A stretch of 35,429 nt of DNA from Rickettsiales bacterium (GCA_018659145.1 JABJNB010000055.1:1-35429); one strand, 5' to 3'; positions 8,682 through 17,662 are shown, numbered from the stretch's first letter. Notes: generated from the sequence alone by a model not told the origin. A program made the numbers and translations.

Positions 8682-9002
8682 TTTTATGCCGGCTTTGGTA
8701 AATTTAAAATATTTGTACAAATATAAATCTACTTTACTTAGTGCTAAGGTAGGTGGGGGTATTTTTGATTATGTCAATTTCTTTGTTATTTGAGTGAGTT
8801 CTAAAGAGATGTTTGATCAAGTATTATTATTTGCTGTAAGGAGTTGGGAGGGAATAGTTTTTTTTTGTATTATGGGGTCAAACCTGATACAATATTCTGT
8901 CCTAGGTTTTGGTGACTGTAAATTAATGTGCTTTTTATATTTGAACTTTAATCAAAGCTAATATAGCCTAGGCTTATTAAAGGCTGGTGATCAAAGCTAT
9001 TT

Positions 9003-9031
9003 TTGGCTGGATTGCTCCCTTTAGATAAATA
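9003..9031 (+). promoter_or_regulatory. Candidate promoter of the VOC gene pair
   Basis: TTGGCT (9003-9008) and TAAATA (9026-9031) are separated by 17 bases and end 15 bases before the ATG at 9047. The elements are moderate matches to sigma-70 consensus. Confidence 0.35.
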
Positions 9032-9046
9032 ATTTATTGAGTTTTT

Positions 9047-9496
9047 ATGTATCCATTTCATTTGTCAATTCCAGTTTCGGACATAGGTATAGCTAAAGAT
9101 TTTTACTCAAATGTATTTGGCTGCAAAATTGGTCGCTCGGGTGTTAGGTGGGCAGATTTTAATTTTTTTGGTCACCAGTTAACTATCCATTTAGCTGAGT
9201 TCCCACAAGATGATTTTAGGTCAAATAATGTGGATGGTCACAATATTCCGGTGCGTCACTTTGGTTTAGTTCTTGATTGGGGCCGCTGGCATGAGATTAA
9301 AGAAAAGTTGTTGATAAGAGATGTGACTTTTGTAGTTAAGCCTCATATTCGTTTTAAAGATAAGTCGGGTGAGCAGGCGTCTATGTTTTTTTTGGACCCT
9401 GCGAACAATGTAATGGAGTTAAAGGCTTTTAAAGATAATAACAATTTATTTGCAAAAAATGAAAGCAACAAACCTCTTGAACTTTCGAAGGGATAG
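9047..9496 (+). CDS. VOC-fold (glyoxalase/dioxygenase superfamily) protein 1
   Basis: This 149-residue protein has the vicinal-oxygen-chelate fold seen in glyoxalase I, extradiol dioxygenases and bleomycin-resistance proteins. The beta-alpha pattern HLSIPVSDIGIAKDFYSNVF and the repeat element RHFGLVLDWGRWHEIKEKL are visible. His5, His71 and Glu124 fall where the metal ligands of the fold are found, so a metal-dependent enzyme is plausible. The substrate is unknown. A near twin follows after 35 bases, so the two look like a tandem duplication, probably co-transcribed. The start has only a weak GAG ribosome-binding signal. Confidence 0.85.
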   Translation: MYPFHLSIPVSDIGIAKDFYSNVFGCKIGRSGVRWADFNFFGHQLTIHLAEFPQDDFRSNNVDGHNIPVRHFGLVLDWGRWHEIKEKLLIRDVTFVVKPHIRFKDKSGEQASMFFLDPANNVMELKAFKDNNNLFAKNESNKPLELSKG

Positions 9497-9531
9497 ACTA
9501 CCTTATTCCCGTATTTAGTGAGCTGTAACCT

Positions 9532-9999
9532 ATGTTAATGCCTTTTCATTTAGCCATCCCCGTTAATGACTTAGAGGAAACCAAAGCTTTTTATACTGAG
9601 ACTTTAGGCTCGGTAATTGGACGTAGTTCTGATATTTGGTGCGATTTTAATTTTTTTGGTCATCAACTTACTGCCCATCTGAGTCCGGATGAGACTAAGG
9701 AGGTGCGGTCTAATGTTGTGGATGAAATTCCTCTACCAGTTAGACATTTTGGCATTGTGCTTAGTTGGGATAATTGGCATGCTCTAAAAGATCGATTAGA
9801 GGCAAAAGAAATTGACTTTATTAGCAAGCCTCACATTAGGTTTAAGGGCCAGGTGGGTGAGCAGGCTACTATGTATTTTTATGATCCTTCATATAATGCA
9901 ATAGAGTTTAAATCTTTTAAACAATTCTCACAGTTATTTGAATCGTTTGATAAGATTAAAAAATCCCTGTCAGTTAGCAATCATAAAATATTTCCGTAA
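9532..9999 (+). CDS. VOC-fold (glyoxalase/dioxygenase superfamily) protein 2
   Basis: This 155-residue paralogue of the preceding gene shares blocks such as DFNFFGHQLT, PVRHFG, KPHIRFK and GEQA in the same order. The putative metal ligands are His6, His72 and Glu125, all retained. The C-terminal tails of the two copies differ, with this one ending in a lysine- and serine-rich stretch. The start could be ATG 9532 or the second ATG at 9538, and the sequence does not decide between them. Two separate 150-residue copies could form a heterodimer, which would be a split version of the single-chain two-module VOC enzymes. That is inference. Confidence 0.85.
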   Translation: MLMPFHLAIPVNDLEETKAFYTETLGSVIGRSSDIWCDFNFFGHQLTAHLSPDETKEVRSNVVDEIPLPVRHFGIVLSWDNWHALKDRLEAKEIDFISKPHIRFKGQVGEQATMYFYDPSYNAIEFKSFKQFSQLFESFDKIKKSLSVSNHKIFP

Positions 10000-10175
10000 A
10001 GGTAAGCTTATCTAGTGTCTAAGCAAGAATATTTAGATGTGTTTTACGTTATTTCTGCAGTTTGTAGCAATCGGGTTATGTGCTTTATGTATAAACACAC
10101 GCACAGCGATTAATATTGCGGGTCAGCTTTAAAAAATAAAGTTAATACTAGAATTATAACTAATGGCTTTATATA

Positions 10176-10382
10176 ATGCCGAAAATTTTTTACATAAAAC
10201 CTATGGTTAAGAGCGGAGTAGAATTGGTAGTTTGCACTCAGGATTATGATAGTGAGTATAAGGAGTGTTTGCCATCTGTGCGGCAGGGTAGTTTTGTCGT
10301 AGGTTTTGTAGATACTCAATCTTCTATAGAGTATGTTTATAGTTATTTTGAAAGAAAGCAAAAGAAGAAAATAGTGGCTTAG
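10176..10382 (+). CDS. Doubtful small hypothetical protein
   Basis: A 68-residue frame starts at ATG 10176 with no visible Shine-Dalgarno sequence. The residue mix is protein-like (VELVVCTQDYDSEYKECL) and it ends in a lysine-rich tail. No motif is recognised. An antisense frame covers the same bases, so coding is not certain. An M2 repeat begins 6 bases after its stop. Confidence 0.3.
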   Translation: MPKIFYIKPMVKSGVELVVCTQDYDSEYKECLPSVRQGSFVVGFVDTQSSIEYVYSYFERKQKKKIVA

Positions 10383-10388
10383 TATTAG

Positions 10389-10568
10389 TAATAGGGCTTG
10401 ACCCCAATCAAAATCACAGGTTTTTTTCTTCTTAAAATATGTATTATATTAGTATAATTTATTTTGAATAGCTTTGGCTATTAAAAAAATTCTACAAAAA
10501 ATTCACAATCTTAAGAATAAAAATCTTTGCAATTTTGATTCGCGTTTGATTCACGACGGGCTCTAATA
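10389..10568 (+). repeat. M2 repeat, copy a (full-size, with internal hairpin)
   Basis: The ends are imperfect inverted repeats: TAATAGGGCTTGACCCCAAT on the left, and TATTAGAGCCCGTCGTGAAT on the other strand at the right. The left half (TCTTCTTAAAA, TTAGTATAATTTATTTTG) matches copy b read in reverse. The hairpin GAATAGC-TTTG-GCTATT lies near 10466-10482. There is no room for a transposase, so this is a small non-autonomous element. Confidence 0.65.
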
Positions 10569-10598
10569 GACCTTAAAAAGGTTGTTGAGATTGAGTTT

Positions 10599-11525
10599 TT
10601 AAACAGCTTTTAATCCCAATTCTTCAAATAATTTTTTATCCGTATCTTCGCTTGGATTATCCTGAGTTAATAATGTCTCGCCATAGAAAATAGAATTTGC
10701 TCCAGCATAGAAGCATAAAGCTTGAGCTTCTCTGGATAGGTTCTTGCGCCCAGCTGATAATCTTACATAAGATGCTGGGGCTGCGATACGAGTTGCGGCG
10801 ATAGTTCTAACAAATTCAAATACATCTAAATCTTCGCTATGCTCTAATGGAGTTCCTGCGATTTTCTCAAGTAAGTTGATAGGAATGCTTTTGGGAGTTG
10901 GGTTAAAGCTTGCAAGGGTGGCAATCATCTCGGCGCGATCTTCGCGTTGCTCGCCCATGCCAACAATGCCACCAGAGCAAATATGGATATTTGCATTAGC
11001 AACATTTTGGATTGTATCTAATCTATCTTGGTAATTACGTGTTGTGATGATTTTCTCGTAATAATCTTTAGAGCTATCAACATTGTGATTGTAATAATCT
11101 AAACCTGATTCTTTTAATTTATCTGCTTGCGTTCCTGTGATCATACCAAGTGTAAGGCAGGTTTCTAGACCGAGTTTTTTTACTTCCTTAACCATTTCAC
11201 ACATCTGCGGAACATCGCGATCATTAAGGTTTCTCCATGCCGCGCCCATGCAAAACCTCGAAGATCCTTTAGCTTTAGCAGCTTTTGCGCTTTTTATAAC
11301 TTGCTCTATGTCGAGTAAGGGAGTTTTTTTGATATCAGTATTATAATGAGCTGATTGAGGGCAGTATTTGCAATTTTCAGGACATGAACCTGTTTTAATG
11401 CTAAGTAGTGTTGATACTTGTACTTGATTAACGTTAAAATTTTCTCTATGAGTTAAATGAGCTTTATGAAGAAGATCATTAAAAGGTAATTCATAAAGTT
11501 CTAATATTTTATTCTTATTCCACAT
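10599..11525 (-). CDS. bioB: Biotin synthase
   Basis: BioB is a radical-SAM enzyme that inserts sulphur into dethiobiotin, the last step of biotin synthesis. The 308-residue product has the radical-SAM CxxxCxxC motif at Cys48, Cys52 and Cys55 (TGSCPENCKYCPQSAHY). It also has the segments SRFCMGAAWRN, ETCLTLG and ICSGGIVGMGE, which hold the cysteines expected for the sacrificial [2Fe-2S] cluster. The N-terminus ELYELPFNDLLHKA is typical, so the ATG at 11525 is a good start. The gene is divergent from bioF with only 3 bases between starts, so its promoter must lie inside the bioF coding sequence. No bioA, bioC, bioD or bioH is in the window. Confidence 0.97.
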   Translation of the reverse strand: MWNKNKILELYELPFNDLLHKAHLTHRENFNVNQVQVSTLLSIKTGSCPENCKYCPQSAHYNTDIKKTPLLDIEQVIKSAKAAKAKGSSRFCMGAAWRNLNDRDVPQMCEMVKEVKKLGLETCLTLGMITGTQADKLKESGLDYYNHNVDSSKDYYEKIITTRNYQDRLDTIQNVANANIHICSGGIVGMGEQREDRAEMIATLASFNPTPKSIPINLLEKIAGTPLEHSEDLDVFEFVRTIAATRIAAPASYVRLSAGRKNLSREAQALCFYAGANSIFYGETLLTQDNPSEDTDKKLFEELGLKAV

Positions 11526-11528
11526 ATC

Positions 11529-12644
11529 TTGACCGTGTTTAATTTAGACAACTACGCTATAGCGCAATTAAAATATAAAGAAAATCAAAAATTACAACGT
11601 GCTATAACTTCTTATCAAAGGGAGGGGCAGTTTAAGGTTGATCAAGACGGCAAAAAACTCGTAGATTTTACCGCGAATGATTATTTTGCAATGTCACATA
11701 ATCCTAAGATTTTAGATCAGGCTAGTACTGGAATGATCACTCTTGGTGCAAGCAGCTCGCGGCTTATATCAGGCTCTAGTCCTATCTATGATAAGTTTGA
11801 ACAAGTAATCGCGCAGTATCATAAAATGGAGCAGGCTGTTATTTTTGGTAGTGGTTATCTGGCTGCGATAGGTTTCTATCCAGCATGTTATAATGACAAA
11901 GATTTAATTGTCGCAGATAAAAATATTCATGCCTCACATATAGATGGCATTAAGTTATCTGGCGCAAAATTTATGCGCTTCCGGCATAATGACTTGGATC
12001 ATTTAAAAAAATTGCTTGAGCATAATAGGGGTAAATATCAAAAATGCTTAATAGTCTCCGAGAGTCTTTTTTCTATGCATGGCGATTTTGCTCCGATGTT
12101 AGAATTATCAAAATTTGCCACAAAGTATGATAGTTACTTGCTGATAGATGATGCTCATGGCTTTCTGCTTGAGGATGAATTGGGTAAGCTAGATCGGGGT
12201 AACCTAATCGTCTTGGGCACTTTATCAAAAGCCGTTGGTAGTTATGGTGGTTACATAACCGCCTCTAGTAATATTTGTAATTATCTCATATCTTCTGCTC
12301 GATCACTAATATACTCAACCGCAATACCAGAATTTATACTCAGCTGTGGTTATCATAGTTTTAAAGGGTTGGTGGCTAATAAATTCGAATATCAAAAAGC
12401 TATATATGAGAAAATTGATTGTTTTACAAAGTTACTAGATAGGCCAAAGACTAAATCACCAATTATTATTATTGAATGTGAATCGATAGATCAGTTAAAT
12501 ATAAAATATAATGAGTTATATGAGGCAGGATTTTTGGTTAGTAGAATTAGGCCTCCAACTGCAGAGACTCCAAGACTAAGGATTTCATTATCAGTATCTC
12601 ATAAAGAGAGTGTTATGAAGGAAGTGGTCCATCAGGTAGTGTAG
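11529..12644 (+). CDS. bioF: 8-amino-7-oxononanoate synthase
   Basis: BioF is a PLP enzyme that joins pimeloyl thioester and alanine, opening the conserved part of the biotin pathway. The 371-residue product belongs to the alpha-oxoamine synthase family. It has LIDDAHG (Asp207, His210) and TLSKAVGSYGG with the PLP lysine at 234. No ATG is available near the start. A TTG at 11529 or a GTG at 11535 gives a family-like N-terminus (FNLDNYAIAQL), and no clear Shine-Dalgarno sequence is present. The start faces that of bioB across 3 bases. A hairpin repeat lies 18 bases after the stop. Confidence 0.93.
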   Translation: MTVFNLDNYAIAQLKYKENQKLQRAITSYQREGQFKVDQDGKKLVDFTANDYFAMSHNPKILDQASTGMITLGASSSRLISGSSPIYDKFEQVIAQYHKMEQAVIFGSGYLAAIGFYPACYNDKDLIVADKNIHASHIDGIKLSGAKFMRFRHNDLDHLKKLLEHNRGKYQKCLIVSESLFSMHGDFAPMLELSKFATKYDSYLLIDDAHGFLLEDELGKLDRGNLIVLGTLSKAVGSYGGYITASSNICNYLISSARSLIYSTAIPEFILSCGYHSFKGLVANKFEYQKAIYEKIDCFTKLLDRPKTKSPIIIIECESIDQLNIKYNELYEAGFLVSRIRPPTAETPRLRISLSVSHKESVMKEVVHQVV

Positions 12645-12662
12645 ATAAATTTGTCGAAGCGT

Positions 12663-12698
12663 AAAGGCTGTGTCAGAATATAATTACAAAGCCTTTTT
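12663..12698 (+). terminator. Hairpin between convergent bioF and ankyrin gene, overlapping M1 copy B
   Basis: AAAGGCT (12663-12669) pairs with AGCCTTT (12690-12696), followed by two more T bases, around a 20-base loop. The stem is made from the left end of an M1 repeat. It lies between two converging genes and could serve as a terminator, mainly for bioF. The loop is long, so this is tentative. Confidence 0.45.
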
Positions 12699-12700
12699 CG
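12666..12700 (+). repeat. M1 repeat, copy B (left end only)
   Basis: GGCTGTGTCAGAATATAATT followed by ACAAAGCCTTT matches the first 30 bases of the other M1 copies. The interior and right end are absent. It starts 21 bases after the bioF stop. Confidence 0.6.
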
Positions 12701-12723
12701 TATTTCTGGACGCATTTTTAATT

Positions 12724-14103
12724 TTATCTATGATGGCCTGATTCTTCTTGCCTACGTGCATCTTGCTCCTGTAACCTTTGTAATAATCTGGAAGGTGGCC
12801 TAGATTGTGCTGCTGATTTACTTGTCCCGCTATCTAAGGTAACATCTGCGTCAGTTCTGCTGGAAGTTGGTCTAGATTGCTCTGCTGATTCTCCCCTGCT
12901 TTCAGTGCGAGCCTTGAGCCTGTCTAATAATTTGGAAGTTGGTTTAGATTGTGCTGCTGATTTACTTGTTCCGCTATCTAGGGCATCCTCTGTTTTAAAG
13001 CTCTTTGCGTCAACTATGCTTGCCATATGATTACCGAGTATTTGTATTGTGTTATCAATATAACCAGGCATCTCTGTTTCCATATTACCTAAGTTAGATA
13101 TTTCTTTTGATATATATAAATGCAACTCAGGGAACCTACCCTCTGATTCCTCTAATATAGTTTGCAACGTACTTACTATAGGGTGTAAAGCAGTTGCTAA
13201 TGCTATTGCTTGGAGGTTGTTTTTGTTGGCATGAGGCAATGTTTTTTCAGCAATATTTCCGCCTCTTAATATCAAAAGTGCTACCACTTGTGTATGGCCT
13301 GTCTGTAATGCTGCATATAAAGGCGTTTCCCCGTTGTCTCTAAGCTGATTAACATCTGCACCTTTCGCTATTAGGGTATCTGCCACAGCTATATGGCCTT
13401 GTAGTGATGCTGCATACAAAGGTGCTTCGCTTGCTGTATCTGTTGTAGCCTGATTAACATTTGCACCTCCCTCTACCAGGGCTTGCACTACATCTGTGTA
13501 GCCTTGTAGTGATGCTGCGTATAAAGGCGTTTCTCCATCATATTCTCTAACTTGATTAACATTTGCGCCTCCCTCTATCAGGGCTTGTAGCACAGCTATA
13601 TAGCCTTGTCGTGCCGCTATGTACAAAGGCGTTTCCCCAGTATCTATTCTAGCCTTATTGGCATCTGCTCCTCTATGTAATAATAATTCTACTACATCTT
13701 GATGACCTTGTCGTGCTGCTATGAGCAAAGGCGTTGCCCCATTATCTGTTATAGCCTGATTAACATTTGCTCCTCCAGCTAATAATAATTCTACTACACC
13801 TGGATGACCTTGGTCCGATGCATTGTGCAAAGGCGTTATTCCGTTATCTGTTATAGCCTGATTAGGATTTGCTCCTTTCTCTAATAATAATTTTACTACA
13901 TTTTGATGACCTTCATGTGATGCTGAGGATAAAGGCGTTTCTCCAGTATCTACACTCTCTTGATTAGGATCCTCTCCAGCATTTAGTAACTTGCCAACAG
14001 CGGCTATATTATTTTCTCTAGCTGCTCTGATTAGAGATGTGCCTCTATCCGGTTGGGCGGCGGGCCTATGACGCGTTAAAGCACCTTTGAAGAATTCTCT
14101 CAT
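12724..14103 (-). CDS. Ankyrin-repeat protein, candidate host-interaction effector
   Basis: The product is 459 residues from ATG 14103; a TTG at 14121 would add six. Residues 20-284 form about eight ankyrin repeats with a regular 34-35-residue step (TPLYIAARQGYIAVLQALIEGG and relatives). Ankyrin repeats bind proteins and are often found in secreted effectors of intracellular bacteria. The C-terminal third is unrelated: a helical stretch, then a hydrophilic tail with two near-identical 24-residue segments (375-398 and 423-446, beginning LDSGTSKSAAQS). There is no N-terminal signal peptide, and the charged polar tail could act as a type IV secretion signal (inference only). The ankyrin repeats also match at the DNA level, which points to recent internal duplication. 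Confidence 0.9.
   Translation of the reverse strand: MREFFKGALTRHRPAAQPDRGTSLIRAARENNIAAVGKLLNAGEDPNQESVDTGETPLSSASHEGHQNVVKLLLEKGANPNQAITDNGITPLHNASDQGHPGVVELLLAGGANVNQAITDNGATPLLIAARQGHQDVVELLLHRGADANKARIDTGETPLYIAARQGYIAVLQALIEGGANVNQVREYDGETPLYAASLQGYTDVVQALVEGGANVNQATTDTASEAPLYAASLQGHIAVADTLIAKGADVNQLRDNGETPLYAALQTGHTQVVALLILRGGNIAEKTLPHANKNNLQAIALATALHPIVSTLQTILEESEGRFPELHLYISKEISNLGNMETEMPGYIDNTIQILGNHMASIVDAKSFKTEDALDSGTSKSAAQSKPTSKLLDRLKARTESRGESAEQSRPTSSRTDADVTLDSGTSKSAAQSRPPSRLLQRLQEQDARRQEESGHHR
12766..12981 (-). repeat. Direct repeat inside the ankyrin gene 3' end
   Basis: Codons at 12981-12910 and 12837-12766 encode near-identical 24-residue segments starting LDSGTSKSAAQS and ending LLDRLKA or LLQRLQE. 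A partial third unit (AEQSRPTSSR) lies between them. The pattern suggests tandem duplication of a short module. Confidence 0.75.
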
Positions 14104-14325
14104 AATTATTATATATCTCAAATTAAAATTTACTTACTGATTTGTATTATATATTTGCAACTAAGTCAATTTCAGTTTTAGTCTAATTTTTTGGTTGAAA
14201 GGTTATTGGCGTGTTTTCTTGCTCAGGCCTATAAAAGAGGTTTGTATGTGTGCTAAAGTGGATGTGCGGAGGTTGTGATACAGTCTGGCATGGGCTTCCC
14301 CTACGTGTTTTGGTTAAGAAAATAC

Positions 14326-14353
14326 TTGAATATAAAGGAGGTCTGGTTATATA
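14326..14353 (+). promoter_or_regulatory. Candidate promoter of the nuo operon
   Basis: TTGAAT (14326-14331) and TATATA (14348-14353) are separated by 16 bases and lie just ahead of nuoA, leaving a leader of about 15 bases. The match is moderate, and other AT-rich combinations exist further upstream. Confidence 0.3.
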
Positions 14354-14374
14354 GTCGGCATACATTTTGAAGCT

Positions 14375-14746
14375 ATGTTTAATATAGAATTTCTTGCGCC
14401 TTACGCATCAGTATTACTTTTTATAATTATCGCTACAGGGATTGCTATGGCAATGGTTGTGTTGCCATTCATTATATCTCCAAAAAATCCGGATAAAGAA
14501 AAATTGTCCCCATATGAATGTGGGTTTGAGCCTACCGGGGATGCTCGGAGTAAGTTTGATGTTAGATTTTATCTAGTTGGAATTTTATTTGTAATATTTG
14601 ATTTAGAAATAGCTTTTCTGTTCCCATGGGCGTTGACTCTTGGTAGCACGGGTTTTGCAGGATATATTTCGATGATGATTTTCTTATTTGTGCTAACGGT
14701 AGGTTTTGTTTATGAATGGAAAAAAGGCGCATTAAATTGGGAGTAA
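14375..14746 (+). CDS. nuoA: NADH-quinone oxidoreductase subunit A
   Basis: NuoA is a small membrane subunit of complex I near the quinone channel. The 123-residue product has three hydrophobic segments (about residues 8-33, 63-85 and 93-112) and the conserved [25 protein letters not shown] loop region between the first two. ATG 14375 follows GAAG at a short distance. It opens the nuo run, with nuoB starting 14 bases after its stop. Confidence 0.95.
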   Translation: MFNIEFLAPYASVLLFIIIATGIAMAMVVLPFIISPKNPDKEKLSPYECGFEPTGDARSKFDVRFYLVGILFVIFDLEIAFLFPWALTLGSTGFAGYISMMIFLFVLTVGFVYEWKKGALNWE

Positions 14747-14760
14747 TTTAAGGGTAGAAA

Positions 14761-15306
14761 ATGAATTTTAATATCAAACAACAACAAGGAATATACGCGA
14801 ATCAGGATTTGGTCCTGAGCGAAGCTATGAAGCAAGTGAATAATCAGGGATTCTTAACTGCTAAGTTGGATCATTTGGTTAATTGGGCGCGTAGCGGATC
14901 GCTTTGGCCTATGACGTTTGGCTTGGCATGTTGCGCCGTTGAGATGATGCATGCTGCAGCTTCGCGTTATGATATGGATAGATTTGGATTGGTGTTTAGA
15001 CCATCTCCTCGGCAATCAGATGTTATGATTGTGGCTGGAACGTTAACTAATAAAATGGCACCAGCTTTTCGTAAGGTTTATGACCAGATGCCAGAGCCTA
15101 GATATGTAATTTCAATGGGGTCATGTGCTAATGGCGGTGGTTATTATCATTACTCATATTCTGTGGTTAGGGGTTGTGACAGAATTGTGCCGGTGGATGT
15201 TTATGTCCCTGGATGCCCGCCAACTGCAGAGGCTTTGCTTTATGGTATTATGCAATTGCAAAATAAAATCAAAAAAACAGGATCGCTTAAAAGGGTTGGG
15301 TTGTAA
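14761..15306 (+). CDS. nuoB: NADH-quinone oxidoreductase subunit B
   Basis: NuoB binds the terminal [4Fe-4S] cluster N2, which passes electrons to quinone. In the 181-residue product the ligands are the adjacent Cys57-Cys58 ([11 protein letters not shown]), Cys122 ([11 protein letters not shown]) and Cys152 ([12 protein letters not shown]), all intact. Its TAA shares one base with the nuoC ATG, so the two are translationally coupled. Confidence 0.98.
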   Translation: MNFNIKQQQGIYANQDLVLSEAMKQVNNQGFLTAKLDHLVNWARSGSLWPMTFGLACCAVEMMHAAASRYDMDRFGLVFRPSPRQSDVMIVAGTLTNKMAPAFRKVYDQMPEPRYVISMGSCANGGGYYHYSYSVVRGCDRIVPVDVYVPGCPPTAEALLYGIMQLQNKIKKTGSLKRVGL

Positions 15307-15908
15307 TGGAATCTGTTGTTAAGCACATAAAAAATAATGCTGCATCACTTCTGCTCTCTGATGTGGAGATGAATGATAATATGATCGTTTTGCATGCCCA
15401 TCCTAGGGATATTAAGGAGTTGCTTTTTTTCTTGCGTGATGAGAGCAAATGTTTGTTTGTGATGTTGATGAGTATTCATGCTGTGGATTATTATCAAGAA
15501 GCACAAAGGTTTGAGGTTAATTATAATCTTTTGAGCTTGAAGCATAATAAGCGATTAGTTATTAAGCTGAGGGTGGACGATAAGGTTGATATAAGTTCGG
15601 TGGATGATATTTTTAGTAGCGCTACTTGGTATCAAAGAGAAGTTTTTGATATGTACGGAGTTAAGTTTATAGGCAGTCTGGATGATAGAAGAATTTTAAC
15701 GGATTATAATTTTAAAGGTCATCCGTTGCGTAAGGACTTTCCTTTAACTGGTTATGAAGAAGTGCGGTATGATTCTACAAAAAAAGAAGTTGTGTATGAG
15801 CCTGTAAAGCTTGATCAGGAATTTCGAAATTTTGATTTTGATAGTTCGTGGAGTGCGGCAAAATATATAGCGCCTGCTGAATTGGAAGATAAGAAGGGTG
15901 GGAGTTAA
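15306..15908 (+). CDS. nuoC: NADH-quinone oxidoreductase subunit C
   Basis: NuoC is a peripheral-arm subunit that packs against NuoD. The 200-residue product has the family signature [14 protein letters not shown], then [11 protein letters not shown] and [19 protein letters not shown]. It is a separate gene, not fused to nuoD as in E. coli, which matches alphaproteobacteria and mitochondria. The start overlaps the nuoB stop by one base. Confidence 0.96.
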   Translation: MESVVKHIKNNAASLLLSDVEMNDNMIVLHAHPRDIKELLFFLRDESKCLFVMLMSIHAVDYYQEAQRFEVNYNLLSLKHNKRLVIKLRVDDKVDISSVDDIFSSATWYQREVFDMYGVKFIGSLDDRRILTDYNFKGHPLRKDFPLTGYEEVRYDSTKKEVVYEPVKLDQEFRNFDFDSSWSAAKYIAPAELEDKKGGS

Positions 15909-15912
15909 GAGT

Positions 15913-17100
15913 ATGACGCAGATAGATCAAAAAAACATTAAAAATATGACGCTTAATTTTGGCCCGCAGCACCCTGCGGCTCATGGTGTTTTGCGATTGA
16001 TGCTTGAATTAGATGGTGAAGTTGTTGAAAAAGCTGATGCTCATATTGGTCTTTTGCACAGAGGTACGGAGAAGTTAATTGAGCATAAAACTTATTTGCA
16101 AGCTGTGCCCTATTTCGATAGATTGGATTATGTAGCACCAATGTCGCAGGAGCATGCTTTTGCTCTAGGAGTTGAGAAGTTGTTGGGATGCGAGGTTCCG
16201 CTTCGAGCTCAATATATCCGTGTGATGTTTGCTGAAATTTCGCGTATTTTGAATCATATTTTAAATATCACAACACAAGGAATTGATGTTGGAGCTATGA
16301 CGCCATTTTTATGGTTGTTTGAGGAGCGTGAAATAATGATGGAATTTTATGAAAAAGTTTCAGGAGCTAGATTACATGCCAATTATATTAGGCCAGGAGG
16401 CGTGTCTCAGGATTTGCCAAAAGGCTTAATAGAGGAAATTTATCGTTATTTCTCTTCATTTCATATTAAGATTAATGATATGGAAGACTTGCTGACGGAA
16501 AATAGAATTTTTAAACAAAGGTTAGTTGATATCGGTGTGGTGTCTAAGTCGCAAGCATTAGATTGGGGATTTACTGGGCCGATGTTGCGTGGTTCTGGAA
16601 TTGCTTGGGATTTGCGAAAGTCTCAACCTTATGATGTTTATGATAAGGTGAGTTTTGATATTCCAGTTGGCTTAAATGGTGATAGCTATGACCGCTATTT
16701 GGTTCGCATTGAGGAGATGTATCAATCTATTAATATTATCAAACAATGTTGTGAGGAGATGCCGGACGGAGCTATATCAACTTTAGATCCTAGAATATCT
16801 AAGCCATCACGGGACTCGATGAAGACTTCAATGGAAGCTCTAATTAATCATTTTAAATTATTCACTGAAGGTTATAAAGTTCCGGCAGGTGAGGTGTATT
16901 TTCCTGTAGAGGCGCCAAAAGGTGAATTTGGTGTGTTCTTAAAGTCGGATGGCTCCAATAAACCGTATAGATGTTATATTCGGGCACCTGGGTTTGCGCA
17001 TTTACAAGGGATTGAGTTTATGACTAAGGGGCATATGATTGCAGATGTTGTAACTGTAATTAGTACTATGGATGTAGTTTTTGGTGAAATAGATAGATAA
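15913..17100 (+). CDS. nuoD: NADH-quinone oxidoreductase subunit D
   Basis: NuoD is the 49-kDa subunit that lines the quinone-reduction site with NuoB. From ATG 15913 it has 395 residues. The conserved [14 protein letters not shown] near the start and [14 protein letters not shown] follow the family. A longer frame from GTG 15898 would overlap nuoC by 11 bases. I prefer the ATG, because [20 protein letters not shown] has the usual length before the HP motif. The stop lies one base before the nuoE start. Confidence 0.97.
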   Translation: MTQIDQKNIKNMTLNFGPQHPAAHGVLRLMLELDGEVVEKADAHIGLLHRGTEKLIEHKTYLQAVPYFDRLDYVAPMSQEHAFALGVEKLLGCEVPLRAQYIRVMFAEISRILNHILNITTQGIDVGAMTPFLWLFEEREIMMEFYEKVSGARLHANYIRPGGVSQDLPKGLIEEIYRYFSSFHIKINDMEDLLTENRIFKQRLVDIGVVSKSQALDWGFTGPMLRGSGIAWDLRKSQPYDVYDKVSFDIPVGLNGDSYDRYLVRIEEMYQSINIIKQCCEEMPDGAISTLDPRISKPSRDSMKTSMEALINHFKLFTEGYKVPAGEVYFPVEAPKGEFGVFLKSDGSNKPYRCYIRAPGFAHLQGIEFMTKGHMIADVVTVISTMDVVFGEIDR

Positions 17101-17101
17101 T

Positions 17102-17662
17102 ATGGCAAATCAAGAATTTAGTTTTACAAAAGAAAATTTAGCTAAGGCAAACGCCCAGTTTAAAAAATATCCTGATGATAAAAGGCGGAGTAATGTCAAA
17201 GCTGTACTTTATTTGGCTCAAGAGCAAAATGCAGGATGGTTGAGTTTAGAGGCTATGAATTATGTCGCCGAGTTTATAGGAATTGCTCCAATTAAAGTTT
17301 ATGAAGTAGCTACATTTTATACAATGTTTAATCTTAAGCCAATTGGAAAATATTTTGTTAAAATATGTAGAACGACTCCTTGTATGCTTAGGGGATCGGA
17401 TGATCTTATCGCACATTGCTTAAAGAAATTGGGTGTAAAGATTGGTAAAACTACTTTAGATAAATTATTTACCATTAAAGAAGTGGAGTGCTTGGGAGCT
17501 TGCGCTAATGCTCCTGCTGCGCAAATTAATAATGATTATTACGAAGATTTAACAATTGAGACTTTAGAAAATATATTAACGAAATTAGCTGCAGGTGAGC
17601 CAATTAAAACTGGTTCGCAAATAGGCAGAATTTCCTCAGAGCCATTAGGCGAGGTAGCGTAA
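17102..17662 (+). CDS. nuoE: NADH-quinone oxidoreductase subunit E
   Basis: NuoE is the 24-kDa thioredoxin-like subunit carrying [2Fe-2S] cluster N1a. The 186-residue product has the four ligands Cys89, Cys94 (CRTTPC), Cys130 and Cys134 (CLGAC). The C-terminal 25 residues are a short extension after the domain. It is followed by nuoF after one base. Confidence 0.97.
   Translation: MANQEFSFTKENLAKANAQFKKYPDDKRRSNVKAVLYLAQEQNAGWLSLEAMNYVAEFIGIAPIKVYEVATFYTMFNLKPIGKYFVKICRTTPCMLRGSDDLIAHCLKKLGVKIGKTTLDKLFTIKEVECLGACANAPAAQINNDYYEDLTIETLENILTKLAAGEPIKTGSQIGRISSEPLGEVA

Larger units (their letters stand above)
7971..9046. other. Decayed intergenic stretch between prfB and the VOC genes
   Basis: About 1.1 kb without a confident gene. 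It holds the small ORF at 8070-8255, a stop-interrupted frame at 8302-8562, a diverged M1 repeat at 8591-8681, and a candidate promoter before 9047. The rest (8682-9000) is AT-rich and shows only short frames in any reading. The picture fits gene loss in progress. Confidence 0.6.
10000..10598. other. Intergenic stretch between the VOC genes and bioB
   Basis: About 600 bases that hold the doubtful ORF at 10176-10382 and the M2 repeat at 10389-10568. The first 170 bases show no gene or structure that I can support. Confidence 0.55.

Noticed and set aside
8572-8793. 73-codon open frame
   Set aside because: It runs through M1 copy E and its hairpin; the peptide has no coding character.
10110-10361. 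83-codon minus-strand frame with hydrophobic stretches
   Set aside because: It is antisense to an equally weak plus-strand ORF, has no ribosome-binding site, and its apparent membrane segments can arise from AT-rich DNA.
10466-10482. M2 copy a hairpin as a rho-independent terminator of the preceding ORF
   Set aside because: The stem is followed by A bases, not T bases, on the plus strand, and there is no T-run on the minus strand after the stem either.
12910-14046. Regular repeats as a possible CRISPR array
   Set aside because: The 102-base period is in frame and encodes ankyrin units; no short palindromic repeats with unique spacers occur anywhere in the window.
14183-14365. 60-codon minus-strand frame before nuoA
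   Set aside because: There is no ribosome-binding site or motif; it covers the likely nuo promoter region.
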